Translations under genes and position numbers: made by a program
Origin: Rothia halotolerans
GTDB taxonomy: Bacteria > Actinomycetota > Actinomycetes > Actinomycetales > Micrococcaceae
Assembly (NCBI RefSeq): GCF_004136635.1
Contig: NZ_NOIU01000001.1
Location: 744,001 to 808,000 of the forward strand
Direction: 5' to 3'
Length of the DNA: 64,000 bases
Notes under the pieces: generated by a model
The model's database searches: none
Seen by the model: the letters and a program-made list of their open reading frames with translations, nothing else
Told to the model about the DNA's origin: nothing
Shown: positions 25,226 to 33,762 of the stretch, one piece after another
Numbering within the stretch: position 1 is the first letter of the stretch
Layout: the number at the start of each line of letters is the position of its first letter

Positions 25226-25242
25226 GGAAGCACCTCTCGTTC

Positions 25243-25256
25243 GTTGACTGTTGACA
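25243..25256. promoter_or_regulatory. GntR-type operator, transketolase side
   Basis: GTTGACTGTTGACA here is the reverse complement, with one mismatch, of the site at 25293 to 25306. It is 18 bases in front of the transketolase start. The nearest regulator is the GntR gene at 26781. Confidence 0.65.
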
Positions 25257-25292
25257 CGTTTTTGTGGTCCAGGTCATACTATGCTGAGCTTT

Positions 25293-25306
25293 TGTTAACA
25301 GTCAAC
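25293..25306. promoter_or_regulatory. GntR-type operator, transporter side
   Basis: TGTTAACAGTCAAC lies 16 bases before the transporter start. The 15-base form TGTTAACAGTCAACA is itself palindromic at 12 positions. It mirrors the site on the transketolase side, so one regulator can control both directions. Confidence 0.65.
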
Positions 25307-25321
25307 AGTACGGAGGCAAGC

Positions 25322-26662
25322 ATGAGCAGCGAAGCTCTGCGCCAGCGCGGCGCCCCTGACGGGACGCCGGAGGCGAAACGCGTGGCCGTCGGCTCGTCCA
25401 TCGGGGCCGTCATCGAGACCTACGACTTCATCGGATTCGGGACGGCCGCCGCCCTGTACTTCGGGACGGCGTTCTTCCCCGGCGAGGATCCGGTGATCGG
25501 GGCCCTCGCCTCCTTCGCGACGCTGGGCGTCGGCTTCCTCGCGCGGCCGCTGGGCGGCATCGTCGGCGGGCACCTCGGGGACAAGGTGGGGCGCAAGCCC
25601 GTGCTGGTGATGTCGCTGATCATCATGGGGCTGGCGACCTTCGCCATCGGCCTGCTGCCGACCTACCAGACCGTCGGCCTCCTCGCTCCCGTCCTGCTGG
25701 TGGTCGTGAGGATCGTGCAGGGGCTCGCCTTCGGTGCGGAGTGGGGCGGGGCCATCCTGATGAGCTACGAGCACGCGCCGTGGAAGAAGAAGGGCCAGTA
25801 CACGGGGATGGTGCAGGCCGGGTTCCCCATCGGGCTGCTCCTGGCCAACCTGGTCTTCCTCTTCAGCGTGCACCTGCCGGGCTCCTGGGCGTGGCGGCTG
25901 CCGTTCCTGGCCTCGATCATCCTGGTGGCGGTGGGGCTGATCATCCGCTCCAAGGTCCCCGAGTCGCCCGTCTTCGAGGAGACGAAGAGCAGCAACGCGC
26001 TGCTCACCTCCCCCATCCGGGTGGTGATCCGCGACGACTGGCGGACGATCCTGCGCGGCATCGGCCTGCGCGTCGCCGAGACGGCCGCGTACGCGGTCTC
26101 GGTCACCTACATGATCTCCTACCTGCACACCGAGGGCCTGGCCACCAACCAGGAGACGCTGACGGCGCTGTGCATCGCGGCGGGGATCGGAATCCTCGCG
26201 ACCTTCCTCTGGGCCAGCCTGACGGACAGGATCGGGAGGAAGCCGGTTTACATCGGGGTCTGCGCCTTCACCGCCCTGTTCGGCATCCCGATGTTCCTGA
26301 TGGCCAACACCGGGCTCTTCCCCGTCATCGTCATCACCGTGGTCCTCGCGTACAACATCAGCCAGAACGCGCTGGCAGGAGTCCAGGGCCCCTGGTTCCC
26401 CGAGCTCTTCAACGCCGAGACCCGCTCCTCCGGCGCCTCGCTGGCCTACCAGATCTCGGCGATGGTCTCCGGGTTCACCCCGTTCCTCACCACCCTGCTG
26501 TACATCTGGCTGAACTGGGTGGGACCGGCCCTGCTCTTCTCGCTGTACGGCCTCATCGGCCTGATCGCTGCGGCGGTCACCCGGGAGACCTGGACCCGGA
26601 AGGACCGGGAGGCGACCGATCGCTACATCGCCGAGCTGGAGCACGAGGCCCCGGCCGGCTGA
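25322..26662 (+). CDS. MFS transporter, MHS type
   Basis: The 446-residue protein has about twelve membrane segments and MHS signatures: GAVIETYDFIGFGTAAALYF, FLARPLGGIVGGHLGDKVGR, QGLAFGAEWGGAILM and LTDRIGRKPVYIG. ATG 25322 has CGGAGG at good spacing; the long open frame upstream is antisense to the transketolase and not coding. It is divergent from the transketolase-SDR operon and followed by a GntR gene. It probably brings in the sugar, polyol or acid which these enzymes use, but the substrate is not readable from sequence. Confidence 0.92.
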   Translation: MSSEALRQRGAPDGTPEAKRVAVGSSIGAVIETYDFIGFGTAAALYFGTAFFPGEDPVIGALASFATLGVGFLARPLGGIVGGHLGDKVGRKPVLVMSLIIMGLATFAIGLLPTYQTVGLLAPVLLVVVRIVQGLAFGAEWGGAILMSYEHAPWKKKGQYTGMVQAGFPIGLLLANLVFLFSVHLPGSWAWRLPFLASIILVAVGLIIRSKVPESPVFEETKSSNALLTSPIRVVIRDDWRTILRGIGLRVAETAAYAVSVTYMISYLHTEGLATNQETLTALCIAAGIGILATFLWASLTDRIGRKPVYIGVCAFTALFGIPMFLMANTGLFPVIVITVVLAYNISQNALAGVQGPWFPELFNAETRSSGASLAYQISAMVSGFTPFLTTLLYIWLNWVGPALLFSLYGLIGLIAAAVTRETWTRKDREATDRYIAELEHEAPAG

Positions 26663-26698
26663 CCCCGGGCCCGACACCACCCCGTGACGCCCCGTCCT

Positions 26699-26715
26699 GC
26701 CCCGCCGGGCGGGGC
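26699..26715 (+). terminator. Hairpin after the second MHS transporter
   Basis: GCCCCGC and GCGGGGC form a 7-base-pair stem with a CGG loop, 37 bases after the transporter stop. The region downstream still contains the start of the GntR gene, so it may only attenuate. Confidence 0.5.
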
Positions 26716-26780
26716 GTTACGATGAGATGACCCGTGCAAGCGGGCGACGGACCGAGAGAGCGAGCACTGGGGATGGGGAC

Positions 26781-27449
26781 ATGGGCACTCGTGGAACGGC
26801 ACTGACGAACCTGCGCCGCACCAGCCTGCGTGAGCAGGCGCTCGACGCGCTCCGCAGCGCCATCACCGCGGGGAAGATCGCGCCGGGGACCCGGCTGATC
26901 GAGACCGAGCTCTCCGGCCAGCTGGGAATCAGCCGCGGGACCCTCCGCGAGGCCCTGCGCGAGCTCCACCAGCAGGGCCTCGTGACGCTCGACTCCAGCC
27001 GGGGCATGTCCGTCAGATCCCTCGACCGGGAGGAGATCGAGGACATCTTCAGCGTCCGGGCGGCGCTGGAGGCGCTCGCGGTCGAGACGCTGAGCACCCG
27101 CGAGGACCGCGCCGCCATCGCCCGGGAGCTGCGCGCCAAGCTCGCCGGGATGGAGACCGCCCGCGGCAACGGATCCCTTGAGGACGAGGTCGAGGCGGAC
27201 CTCGACTTCCACCACGATCTGTGCCGCCTCTCCGAGAACTCCACGCTCATCCACACCTGGGAGTCCCTGGAGGGCTCGATCCGCATGACCATCGCCTGGT
27301 CGGGACTGGGCAAGGCCGTGGGGAACATGAGTCCGCAGCGGCATGCCGCCGTCGTCGACGGCATCGAGTCAGGCGACCCCGGCCAGGCCGCGAGCGCCCT
27401 GCGGCAGCACATGCGCGAGGCGATCGCGAACCTGCTCGGGGAGGCTTAG
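26781..27449 (+). CDS. GntR-family transcriptional regulator (FadR/FCD type)
   Basis: The 222-residue protein has the GntR winged helix (LREQALDALRSAITAGKIAPG, then LGISRGTLREALRELHQQGLV read as two halves) and an FCD effector domain with EDIFSVRAALEALAVE, a metal-site-like DLDFHHDLCRLSEN and HAAVVDGIESGDPGQA. ATG 26781 follows GGGGATGGGG. It follows the MHS transporter and most likely binds the paired operators between that gene and the transketolase. The likely ligand is a sugar acid or similar small acid. Confidence 0.93.
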   Translation: MGTRGTALTNLRRTSLREQALDALRSAITAGKIAPGTRLIETELSGQLGISRGTLREALRELHQQGLVTLDSSRGMSVRSLDREEIEDIFSVRAALEALAVETLSTREDRAAIARELRAKLAGMETARGNGSLEDEVEADLDFHHDLCRLSENSTLIHTWESLEGSIRMTIAWSGLGKAVGNMSPQRHAAVVDGIESGDPGQAASALRQHMREAIANLLGEA

Positions 27450-27478
27450 GGGCCCGCCCCTCGCGGTAGACGGGCCCC
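27449..27478. terminator. Bidirectional hairpin between GntR and permease genes
   Basis: GGGGCCCG and CGGGCCCC form a perfect 8-base-pair stem between the convergent GntR gene and the APC permease gene; the stem starts at the last base of the GntR stop codon. Confidence 0.65.
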
Positions 27479-27485
27479 GCGCGCC

Positions 27486-28910
27486 TCAGGCCTGATCCGG
27501 ATCCGCCAGGTCCAGCGGGCTGCGCCGGAAGCCCCGGGTCGACCACAGCAGGTAGCCGAAGCCCACGAGCACCCAGAGGCAGCCCACGATCTTCGCGGGG
27601 GCGTCGAGCCCCACCCACAGGGCGACGTTGACGGCCACGCCGACGGCGGGGAGCAGCACGTGCCCCACCAGCCCCCTGCGCCCCGTGGGCCGCAGGAACC
27701 TCACGTAGGCGAAGATCAGCGAGAGGTTGACCGCGGCGAACGCCACGAACGCCCCGAAGTTGATCAGCGAGGCCGCGGCCTGCAGGTCGAGGAACAGGGC
27801 GGAGCAGGCGAGGACGCCGATGATCAGGATGTTGACCACGGGCACGCCCGTCTGCGAGGAGATCCGGCCGAAGAGCCGCCGGGGCAGCATCCCGTCCCGT
27901 CCCATCGCGTAGAGCAGCCGGGCCGCCGTCATCTGCTGGGTCAGCCCGCAGCCGAGGACCGCGAACATGTACCCGCCCACGAAGAACGCCTGGAAGGCGG
28001 CGCCGCCGACGTACCGGGCGATCGTGGGCGAGGCGCCGACGATGTCACCCACCGTCGCGACGTCGGGGAAGAGCACCTGCATCACGTAGGTGGTGCCGAT
28101 GAAGAAGACGCCCGCGCTGGCCACGATGATGAGGATCGCGCGCGGGATGTCCCGCCGCGGGTGGACGGCCTCCTCGGACATGGTGCTCACGGCGTCGAAC
28201 CCCAGGAAGGACAGGGCCAGCAGCGAGGCGCCGGCGATCATCGCGCCGGGAGGGACCGACGTCGGGTCGAAGGGCGTCCCGGTGAAGCCCGCCCCCTCGG
28301 TCTGCGTCACGACGCTGCGGATCGCGAAGAACAGGAAGGCCGCGGCGACCGCCACCTGTACCACGACCATCGCGATGTTCGCCTGCGCGGCGAGCTTCAC
28401 GCCGAGGACGTTGAAGCCGGTGCAGATCACGATGGTGGAGACCACCCACACCCAGGCGGGGACCTCGGGCAGCAGGGCGCCCATGTAGATCGCCGCGAGC
28501 AGGGCGTTGCGCATCGGCAGCAGCAGGTAGCCCAGCGTCGCGGACCAGCCCACCATGAAGCCGACCGAGGGGCCGATGGCCCGCCGCGCGTAGGTGTACG
28601 CCGAGCCGGCGCTGGGGATCAGCCGCGCCATCCGGGCGTAGCTGAGCGCGGTGACCAGCACGGCCGCGACAGTGATCAGGTAGGCCAGGGGGACGTGGCC
28701 CTCGGTGGTCTCGGAGACGATCCCGAAGGTGTCGAACATGGCCATCGGCGCCATGTAGGCCAGGCCCAGGAAGACGATGTGGCGCAGGGACAGGGTCCGC
28801 CGCAGGGAGCGGCCCTCACCCTGGCGCGGCGGGGAGGCCTCGCGGATGCCGGTGGTGACGATCTCCGGCTCGTTCACCGCGGGCTCGGCGGGAAGGCGAT
28901 TCTCGCTCAT
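27486..28910 (-). CDS. APC-superfamily amino acid/amine permease
   Basis: The 474-residue membrane protein has about twelve hydrophobic segments and begins with the APC pattern LSLRHIVFLGLAYMAPMAMF, followed by GSAYTYARRAIGPSVGFMVGW, which matches the family's G-x-Y-x-Y helix-3 region. LSFLGFDAVSTMSEEA is the conserved segment of helix 6 and 7. It should import an amino acid or amine by ion exchange or symport. Its ATG overlaps the amidohydrolase stop (ATGA), which couples it to that enzyme. The pair is probably controlled by the divergent TetR gene. Confidence 0.92.
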   Translation of the reverse strand: MSENRLPAEPAVNEPEIVTTGIREASPPRQGEGRSLRRTLSLRHIVFLGLAYMAPMAMFDTFGIVSETTEGHVPLAYLITVAAVLVTALSYARMARLIPSAGSAYTYARRAIGPSVGFMVGWSATLGYLLLPMRNALLAAIYMGALLPEVPAWVWVVSTIVICTGFNVLGVKLAAQANIAMVVVQVAVAAAFLFFAIRSVVTQTEGAGFTGTPFDPTSVPPGAMIAGASLLALSFLGFDAVSTMSEEAVHPRRDIPRAILIIVASAGVFFIGTTYVMQVLFPDVATVGDIVGASPTIARYVGGAAFQAFFVGGYMFAVLGCGLTQQMTAARLLYAMGRDGMLPRRLFGRISSQTGVPVVNILIIGVLACSALFLDLQAAASLINFGAFVAFAAVNLSLIFAYVRFLRPTGRRGLVGHVLLPAVGVAVNVALWVGLDAPAKIVGCLWVLVGFGYLLWSTRGFRRSPLDLADPDQA

Positions 28911-30595
28911 GCCGTCGCTCCGTCGTGCTGGTGGGCGGAGCAGTGGGCCGTCGGGGCCGGCTCGGGCGCCGGGGCGCCCGCCTCCCCGGCATCGTGCACG
29001 ATCCGGCCGCCGACGATCGTGAGCGCGGCGTGCTGCTCGAGCAGGCCCGCCGGCTCCTCGGCGAAGGAGTAGAGGTCATCGGACCAGACCACCAGGTCGG
29101 CCTTCGCGCCGCGGCGGATCACGCCGAGGTCCTCCTCCGCGTGCCAGGCCCAGGCGCCCTCTGCGGTGTAACCGCGCAGGGCTGCGTCGAGCCCGATACG
29201 CTCGCCCCGGGTCCAGTCCTCCGAGCCGTCCAGGCCCGCGCGGGTCAGGGCCGAGTACATCCCGACCAGGGGGTCCATCTCCCCCACCTGCCAGTCGCTG
29301 GACAGCGCCACGTGGGCCCCGGACTCCATGAGCGAGCGCGTCCGCCAGGCGCGCCCCCAGCGCTGCTCCCCCACGTTCTCCATCCAGGTCCCCTTGATGA
29401 GGTCCGGGGAGGCGTGCCGCGGCTGCATCGCGGCGGTGACGCCGAGGCGCTGGAAGCGGGGCAGGTCCGCCGGGTCCAGGCACTCCACGTGCACGACGCC
29501 GTGCCGCCGGTCCGCGCTGCCGTTGGCCCGCCCGGCGTGCTCGATCGCGTCGAGGGCCAGCCGGACGCCGCCGTCGCCGGTCGCGTGGGTGTGGGTCTGG
29601 AAGCCCAGCCGGTCCAGCTCGGTGACGATCTTGGTGAGCTCGCCGACCGGAGCGGAGGGGTGGCCCCGGTGGCCGGGGCGGTTGGCGTAGTCCTCGAGCA
29701 TCCAGGCGGTGTGGGGCTCGATGACGTCGTCGGCGTAGAGCTTGACCGGGCCGAAGCGCAGCCGGTCCGTCTCCGGGGTCGCGTCGACGGCGGCGCGCAG
29801 CTCCCGGCGGAAGGCGGCGTCGGCGTCGATGGGGTGGAACAGCGCGGCGATGACCCGCGAGGTCAGCCGCCCCTCGGCCTCGGCGCGGTGGAAGAGCTCC
29901 TTCTCCGCGAGCGGGACCTGGGGCTCCACCACCGTGGTGATGCCGAAGCGGGTGGCCATCTCCATGCTGCCCGTCAGCTTCCGGTAGCGCCGGGCGGGCG
30001 AGTAGAGGGGGATGTCCCGCTGGAGCGCGGCCAGGCCGGCGGTGGTCATCGCGCTGGTGTAGAAGTCGGTGACCCAGCCGGTGGGGGCGCCGTCCGCGTC
30101 GCGCTCGGGGCGACCCCACGGGATCTTGGCGCCGTCGGCGATGCCCAGGGCACGCAGGGCGACGTCGTTGAGCCACACGGAGTGCTGGTCGTAGGTGGTG
30201 ACGAAGACGGGGCGGTCGGTGAGGCCGGCGAGGTCCCGTGCGGCGGGGCGGCGGCCCTCGACGACGGAGTAGACCGCGTTCTCCGCGCAGATCCAGTCGA
30301 GCTCGGGGCGGCGGTCCGCGAGGTCCCGGATGCGGCGGCGCACCTCCTCGAGCGTCTCGGCGCCCTCGAGGCTCACGGCGTCGGGGTCGAAGCCGAGCAG
30401 GAGGTGGTTGTGGCTGTCGATGACGCCGGGGGTGACCAGCCCCCGCTCGAGGTGCCGTACCCGGCGGGCGGCCGGCGCGTCCGCGGCGCCGCCCACGTAG
30501 TCGATGCGCCCGCCGCGGATCCCGACGGCCTCGGCCCAGGGGCTCAGGGGGTCGAAGGTGCGCACGCGGGCGCCGGTGATGAGGAGATCGAGCAT
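28907..30595 (-). CDS. Amidohydrolase family protein (YtcJ-like)
   Basis: The 562-residue metal-dependent hydrolase has the YtcJ/NfdA layout: a small beta sandwich at the N-terminus, then the metal-binding DSHNHLLLG, a lysine in GPVKLYADDVIEP, histidines in TQTHATGDGGV-like FQTHTHATGDGG and HVECLD, and the aspartate in ALSSDWQVG, closing with ADLVVWSDDL. Relatives cleave cyclic or acyclic amides such as formamides. ATG 30595 has GAGGG upstream. It is followed by a coupled permease gene, so a substrate taken up by the permease is probably hydrolysed here. The natural substrate is unknown. Confidence 0.92.
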   Translation of the reverse strand: MLDLLITGARVRTFDPLSPWAEAVGIRGGRIDYVGGAADAPAARRVRHLERGLVTPGVIDSHNHLLLGFDPDAVSLEGAETLEEVRRRIRDLADRRPELDWICAENAVYSVVEGRRPAARDLAGLTDRPVFVTTYDQHSVWLNDVALRALGIADGAKIPWGRPERDADGAPTGWVTDFYTSAMTTAGLAALQRDIPLYSPARRYRKLTGSMEMATRFGITTVVEPQVPLAEKELFHRAEAEGRLTSRVIAALFHPIDADAAFRRELRAAVDATPETDRLRFGPVKLYADDVIEPHTAWMLEDYANRPGHRGHPSAPVGELTKIVTELDRLGFQTHTHATGDGGVRLALDAIEHAGRANGSADRRHGVVHVECLDPADLPRFQRLGVTAAMQPRHASPDLIKGTWMENVGEQRWGRAWRTRSLMESGAHVALSSDWQVGEMDPLVGMYSALTRAGLDGSEDWTRGERIGLDAALRGYTAEGAWAWHAEEDLGVIRRGAKADLVVWSDDLYSFAEEPAGLLEQHAALTIVGGRIVHDAGEAGAPAPEPAPTAHCSAHQHDGATA

Positions 30596-30628
30596 GGGGC
30601 CCTCCCGGGGCTGAGACTGAGGAGTTCG

Positions 30629-30654
30629 ATTCTTTGACACCAATGTCAAAGAAT
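30629..30654. promoter_or_regulatory. Perfect 26-base palindrome, likely TetR operator
   Basis: ATTCTTTGACA and TGTCAAAGAAT flank the four bases CCAA with no mismatch. The dyad lies between the amidohydrolase start (30595) and the TetR start (30695), and its AT-rich sequence stands out from the surroundings. It fits a TetR dimer site controlling both directions. Confidence 0.8.
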
Positions 30655-30694
30655 GAAGTTCAGAGTGACATGGGTCTCGCGGTACTGTCAATGG

Positions 30695-31303
30695 ATGGCC
30701 CGCCCCAAGAACCAGTCCCAGCGCCGAGAAGCCCTCGTCAGCGCCGCCCTCGAGGCCGCCGGCAGCAAGGGGCTGCAGTCCCTGTCCATGACGGACATCG
30801 CCCGGCGGGCCGGGCTCACCCGCGGCGCCATCCTCTACTACTACGACGACATGGACGCGCTGCTGACCGAGGCGCACCGGGCCGGCATCGAGCGCTTCTG
30901 CGACCGCCGGGACGCCCTCGTCGAGGGGATCGGGTCGCCGCGGGCCCAGCTCGCCGTCGCCATCCGGGAGGGCCTTCCCTCTGGGCCCGACGACGCCCTG
31001 ATGCGCCTGCTCTACGAGTTCGACGTCCTCTCGGGCACCTCCACGGTGCACCGGGACCTGGTCAGGACCATGTACGACAGGCAGCTGCGGACCTACCGGG
31101 CGATCCTTGAGCGGGGAGCCGCGGCCGGGGAGTTCGCGCCCCTCATCCCGCTGGAGACCTTCGCCATGAACCTCGTGGCCCTCGAGGACGCGTACGGCCT
31201 GCACATCGTGGCGGGGAACGACAGGATCACGGTCGGGATCGCCGAGGAGGCGATGCACCGGGCGGCGGAGGGGCTGGGGGCGGCGCCGGGGCAATCAGAA
31301 TGA
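30695..31303 (+). CDS. TetR-family transcriptional regulator
   Basis: The 202-residue protein has the TetR helix-turn-helix at residues 10 to 55: RREALVSAALEAAGSKGLQS, MTDIARRAGLTRGAILYYYDD. The rest is the helical ligand domain with LMRLLYEFDVLSG and ETFAMNLVALEDAYG. The start ATGGCCCG at 30695 has no ribosome binding site and may be leaderless. It is divergent from the amidohydrolase-permease operon with a perfect palindrome between, so it very probably represses that operon. Confidence 0.92.
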   Translation: MARPKNQSQRREALVSAALEAAGSKGLQSLSMTDIARRAGLTRGAILYYYDDMDALLTEAHRAGIERFCDRRDALVEGIGSPRAQLAVAIREGLPSGPDDALMRLLYEFDVLSGTSTVHRDLVRTMYDRQLRTYRAILERGAAAGEFAPLIPLETFAMNLVALEDAYGLHIVAGNDRITVGIAEEAMHRAAEGLGAAPGQSE

Positions 31304-31360
31304 GCCCGGTGCCCAGGTGCCTCTAAACTCCTCATTCGGATGACTATATTGCGCGCCTGA

Positions 31361-31381
31361 CTAGATGGCGTTACTGTCTAG
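31361..31381 (+). promoter_or_regulatory. Imperfect dyad at the PadR start
   Basis: CTAGA and TCTAG surround eleven bases just before the PadR start codon at 31384. Together with the lack of a ribosome binding site, this suggests a leaderless transcript with an autoregulatory operator. Confidence 0.4.
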
Positions 31382-31383
31382 CC

Positions 31384-31791
31384 ATGAAGCAGACCTCGGA
31401 GTGGCCCGGCGAGTGGCTGCGCGGCGTCCTCGGATTCGCCGTGCTGCGGATGCTCGACGACGGGCCCACCTACGGGTACGCGATCGCCGCCCGCCTGGAG
31501 GAGGCCGGATTCGGCACGGTCAAGGGCGGCACGCTCTACCCGCTGCTCGGCCGCCTCGAGGCCGCCGGGTCCCTGACGGTCCAGTGGCGCGCCGGCCAGG
31601 GCGGACCGGGACGCAAGTACTACTCCATCACCGAGGAGGGACGGCGCAGCCTCGGGGAGCAGGCCGCGAGCTGGCGGCGCTTCGCCGAGGTCGTCGACGG
31701 CGTGCTGACCGGCGCCTCGGCGACTCCCGGCCGCGAGCCCGAGAGGACCACCGATTCAGCGCAACGAGAGGACCTCCGATGCCACGGATGA
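31384..31791 (+). CDS. PadR-family transcriptional regulator
   Basis: The 135-residue protein has the PadR winged helix: VLGFAVLRMLDDGPTYGYAI, then GTLYPLLGRLEAAGSL and the wing GRKYYSITEEGRRSL. Its C-terminal tail is short, as in PadR subfamily 2. It overlaps the start of a small membrane-protein gene, a common pairing in which the PadR protein controls its partner and often answers membrane stress or drugs. The start codon lies in or next to a CTAGA/TCTAG dyad. Confidence 0.92.
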   Translation: MKQTSEWPGEWLRGVLGFAVLRMLDDGPTYGYAIAARLEEAGFGTVKGGTLYPLLGRLEAAGSLTVQWRAGQGGPGRKYYSITEEGRRSLGEQAASWRRFAEVVDGVLTGASATPGREPERTTDSAQREDLRCHG

Positions 31792-32522
31792 CAGCAGAGC
31801 AACGCCTCGCCCCGCACGTCGACGCCGCCTGGGCTCAGCGCTTCATCCTGGAGGCGCGGCTGCTCGAGCTGAGCGGCCCGCGCATCGGCGACGCGCTGCG
31901 CGAGGTCGACGGGCACTGCGTCGACAGTGGTGAGGATGCGCGGGAGGCCTTCGGCGATCCGGCCGAGTACGCGGCCTCGCTCGCCGAGCTGAACCCGCCC
32001 GAGCGGAGCTCCCAGGCGCGGACGGTCGCGCCCGTGGGCGTGCAGACCCTGGGCATGATGGTCGCGTTCCTCGGTGCCGGCGCGTCCGCCGGAGGGAGGC
32101 CCGCCGAGGTCACCGCCGGGTGGGCGGCGACGCTCGCCCTGCTCCTGATCGTGGACCTCCTGCTGGCCTTCGCCGCCGACGCCGTGCTCCGCGTCGTCGC
32201 CCGCCGGCCGGTCCTCAGCGTCCTGGCGTTCACGGGCGTCGTCGTGCTGGTGGCCCTGGGGGCGTGGGGGCTCGGGGCGCTCGTGGACGCGCCCGCGCTG
32301 GAGCTCCCGCCCTGGCCCGTGCTGATCGCCGGCCTCGCGGTGGTCGCCGCGGGCGCCGTGTGGGGGCGCGTCGTCGCACAGCGGGAGAGGGCAGACCCCC
32401 TCGTCGACCCGGAGGATCCCGGGCCGTCCCGGGACGCTCCCGAGCGCATGCTGTTCGCCGTCCTGCCGGTGGTAACGCTGCTGGGCTGCGTCCTGCTGGC
32501 GGGGCTCGAGCTGATTCTGTAG
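31779..32522 (+). CDS. PadR-associated membrane protein (HAAS/DUF1700-like)
   Basis: The 247-residue protein begins with a helical soluble domain of about 85 residues (FILEARLLELSGPRIGDALR and EAFGDPAEYAASL), typical of the HAAS domain that accompanies PadR regulators, and then has about five hydrophobic segments. The start at 31779 has GAGAGGA at six bases; an ATG at 31788 overlapping the PadR stop is the alternative. It may be a sensor or a small permease-like partner; its role is not known. Confidence 0.75.
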   Translation: MPRMTAEQRLAPHVDAAWAQRFILEARLLELSGPRIGDALREVDGHCVDSGEDAREAFGDPAEYAASLAELNPPERSSQARTVAPVGVQTLGMMVAFLGAGASAGGRPAEVTAGWAATLALLLIVDLLLAFAADAVLRVVARRPVLSVLAFTGVVVLVALGAWGLGALVDAPALELPPWPVLIAGLAVVAAGAVWGRVVAQRERADPLVDPEDPGPSRDAPERMLFAVLPVVTLLGCVLLAGLELIL

Positions 32523-32643
32523 CAGACCGTCGCCGTGGAGCCGGGCGGCAGGAGCGCTGGATCGCGGGAGACCGGCGACCACGCCGTCCGCCCGGCCCCC
32601 GATTCCGCGGAATACCGCGCCCGCCGCAGCTGTTACCGCCACT

Positions 32644-33591
32644 ATGAAGCTCATCGGACTGACAGCATTCGGCGGACCCGAGGTCCTCGCTCCCCACGAC
32701 GTCGCCGAGCCCCACGCCGGGCCCGGCCAGGTGCGCATCCGCGTGCGCGCGGCGGCCGTGAGCCCCACGGACACGGCCGTGCGCACCGGCGGCTACGGCG
32801 GCTCCGAGCCCGCCGAGCCCCTGGCTCCCGGCATGGACGCCGCCGGCGTGATCGACGAGGTCGGGGAGCCCACGGGCGAGCTCGACACCTCGGCCTGGGA
32901 GGTCGGCCAGGAGGTCATGGCCATCGCCCTGCCCTCGGGCCCGCACGGCGGCGCGTACGTCGAGTTCCTCGTCGCCGACGCCGACTCGCTCTCCCGCGTC
33001 CCCACAGGCCTCTCGCTCGAGGAGGCCAGCACCCTGCCGATGAACGGCCTGACCGCGCTCCAGGCCCTGGACCGGCTGGGCATCGGCGAGGGCGGCACCT
33101 TCGCGGTCACCGGCGCGGCGGGCACCCTGGGCGTCTACGCCGTGGCCCTGGCCAAGCGGCGCGGCCTGACGGTCGTCGCCGAGGCCGCCGAGAAGGACCG
33201 GGAGCGCGTCCTGGCGGCCGGCGCCGACCACGTGGTGCCCCGGGGCGACGACGTCGCCGAGCGCATCCGCGAGATCGCCGCGGACGGCGTGGACGGGCTG
33301 CTCGACGCCGCCGTGCAGAACGAGCTCGCCCTCCCCGCGGTCCGCGCCGGCGGCGGCTTCGCCACCGTGCGCGGCTGGTCCGCCCCCGAGGACTCGGACG
33401 TGACCGTCCACAAGATCATGGTCTTCGACGACTACCACCACGGCGGGAAGCTGGACCAGATCGTCGACGCCGTGGAGAGTTCCGCGCTGACGCCCGACTA
33501 CGGCCGGAGCCTCCCCGCCGAGCAGGCCCCGGAGGCCCACCGGCTGCTGGCCGAGGGCGGGCAGCGCGGGCGCATCGTCCTGACGTTCTGA
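32644..33591 (+). CDS. NADP-dependent oxidoreductase, zinc-free quinone-reductase type
   Basis: The 315-residue medium-chain dehydrogenase has MKLIGLTAFGGPEVL, VRAAAVSPTDTAVRTG, GMDAAGVIDEVG and the nucleotide loop VTGAAGTLGVYAVALAKRRG, and it lacks the structural zinc cysteines of alcohol dehydrogenases. It should reduce quinones or enones using NADPH. No clear partner gene lies next to it; the alpha/beta hydrolase gene begins 171 bases downstream. It may serve stress protection. Confidence 0.92.
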   Translation: MKLIGLTAFGGPEVLAPHDVAEPHAGPGQVRIRVRAAAVSPTDTAVRTGGYGGSEPAEPLAPGMDAAGVIDEVGEPTGELDTSAWEVGQEVMAIALPSGPHGGAYVEFLVADADSLSRVPTGLSLEEASTLPMNGLTALQALDRLGIGEGGTFAVTGAAGTLGVYAVALAKRRGLTVVAEAAEKDRERVLAAGADHVVPRGDDVAERIREIAADGVDGLLDAAVQNELALPAVRAGGGFATVRGWSAPEDSDVTVHKIMVFDDYHHGGKLDQIVDAVESSALTPDYGRSLPAEQAPEAHRLLAEGGQRGRIVLTF

Positions 33592-33762
33592 GGCCGAGGG
33601 TGGGAACGACGCCGCCCGAGCAGCCCTGAGGCCCCCTTGACGTCCCGGGGCACCGCCCTACCGCGCCCCTGGGGTACCTTGGGTGACGCGGGCCGCCGCA
33701 CGGACGGCCCGCGTCCGGGACCCGGCGTCGGCCCCGGCATCGAGGGAGAGCAGGTGAAGCGG

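Noticed and set aside
24833-25321. N-terminal extension of the second MHS transporter (163 residues)
   Set aside because: It is antisense to transketolase and hydrophilic, and a good ribosome binding site precedes 25322.
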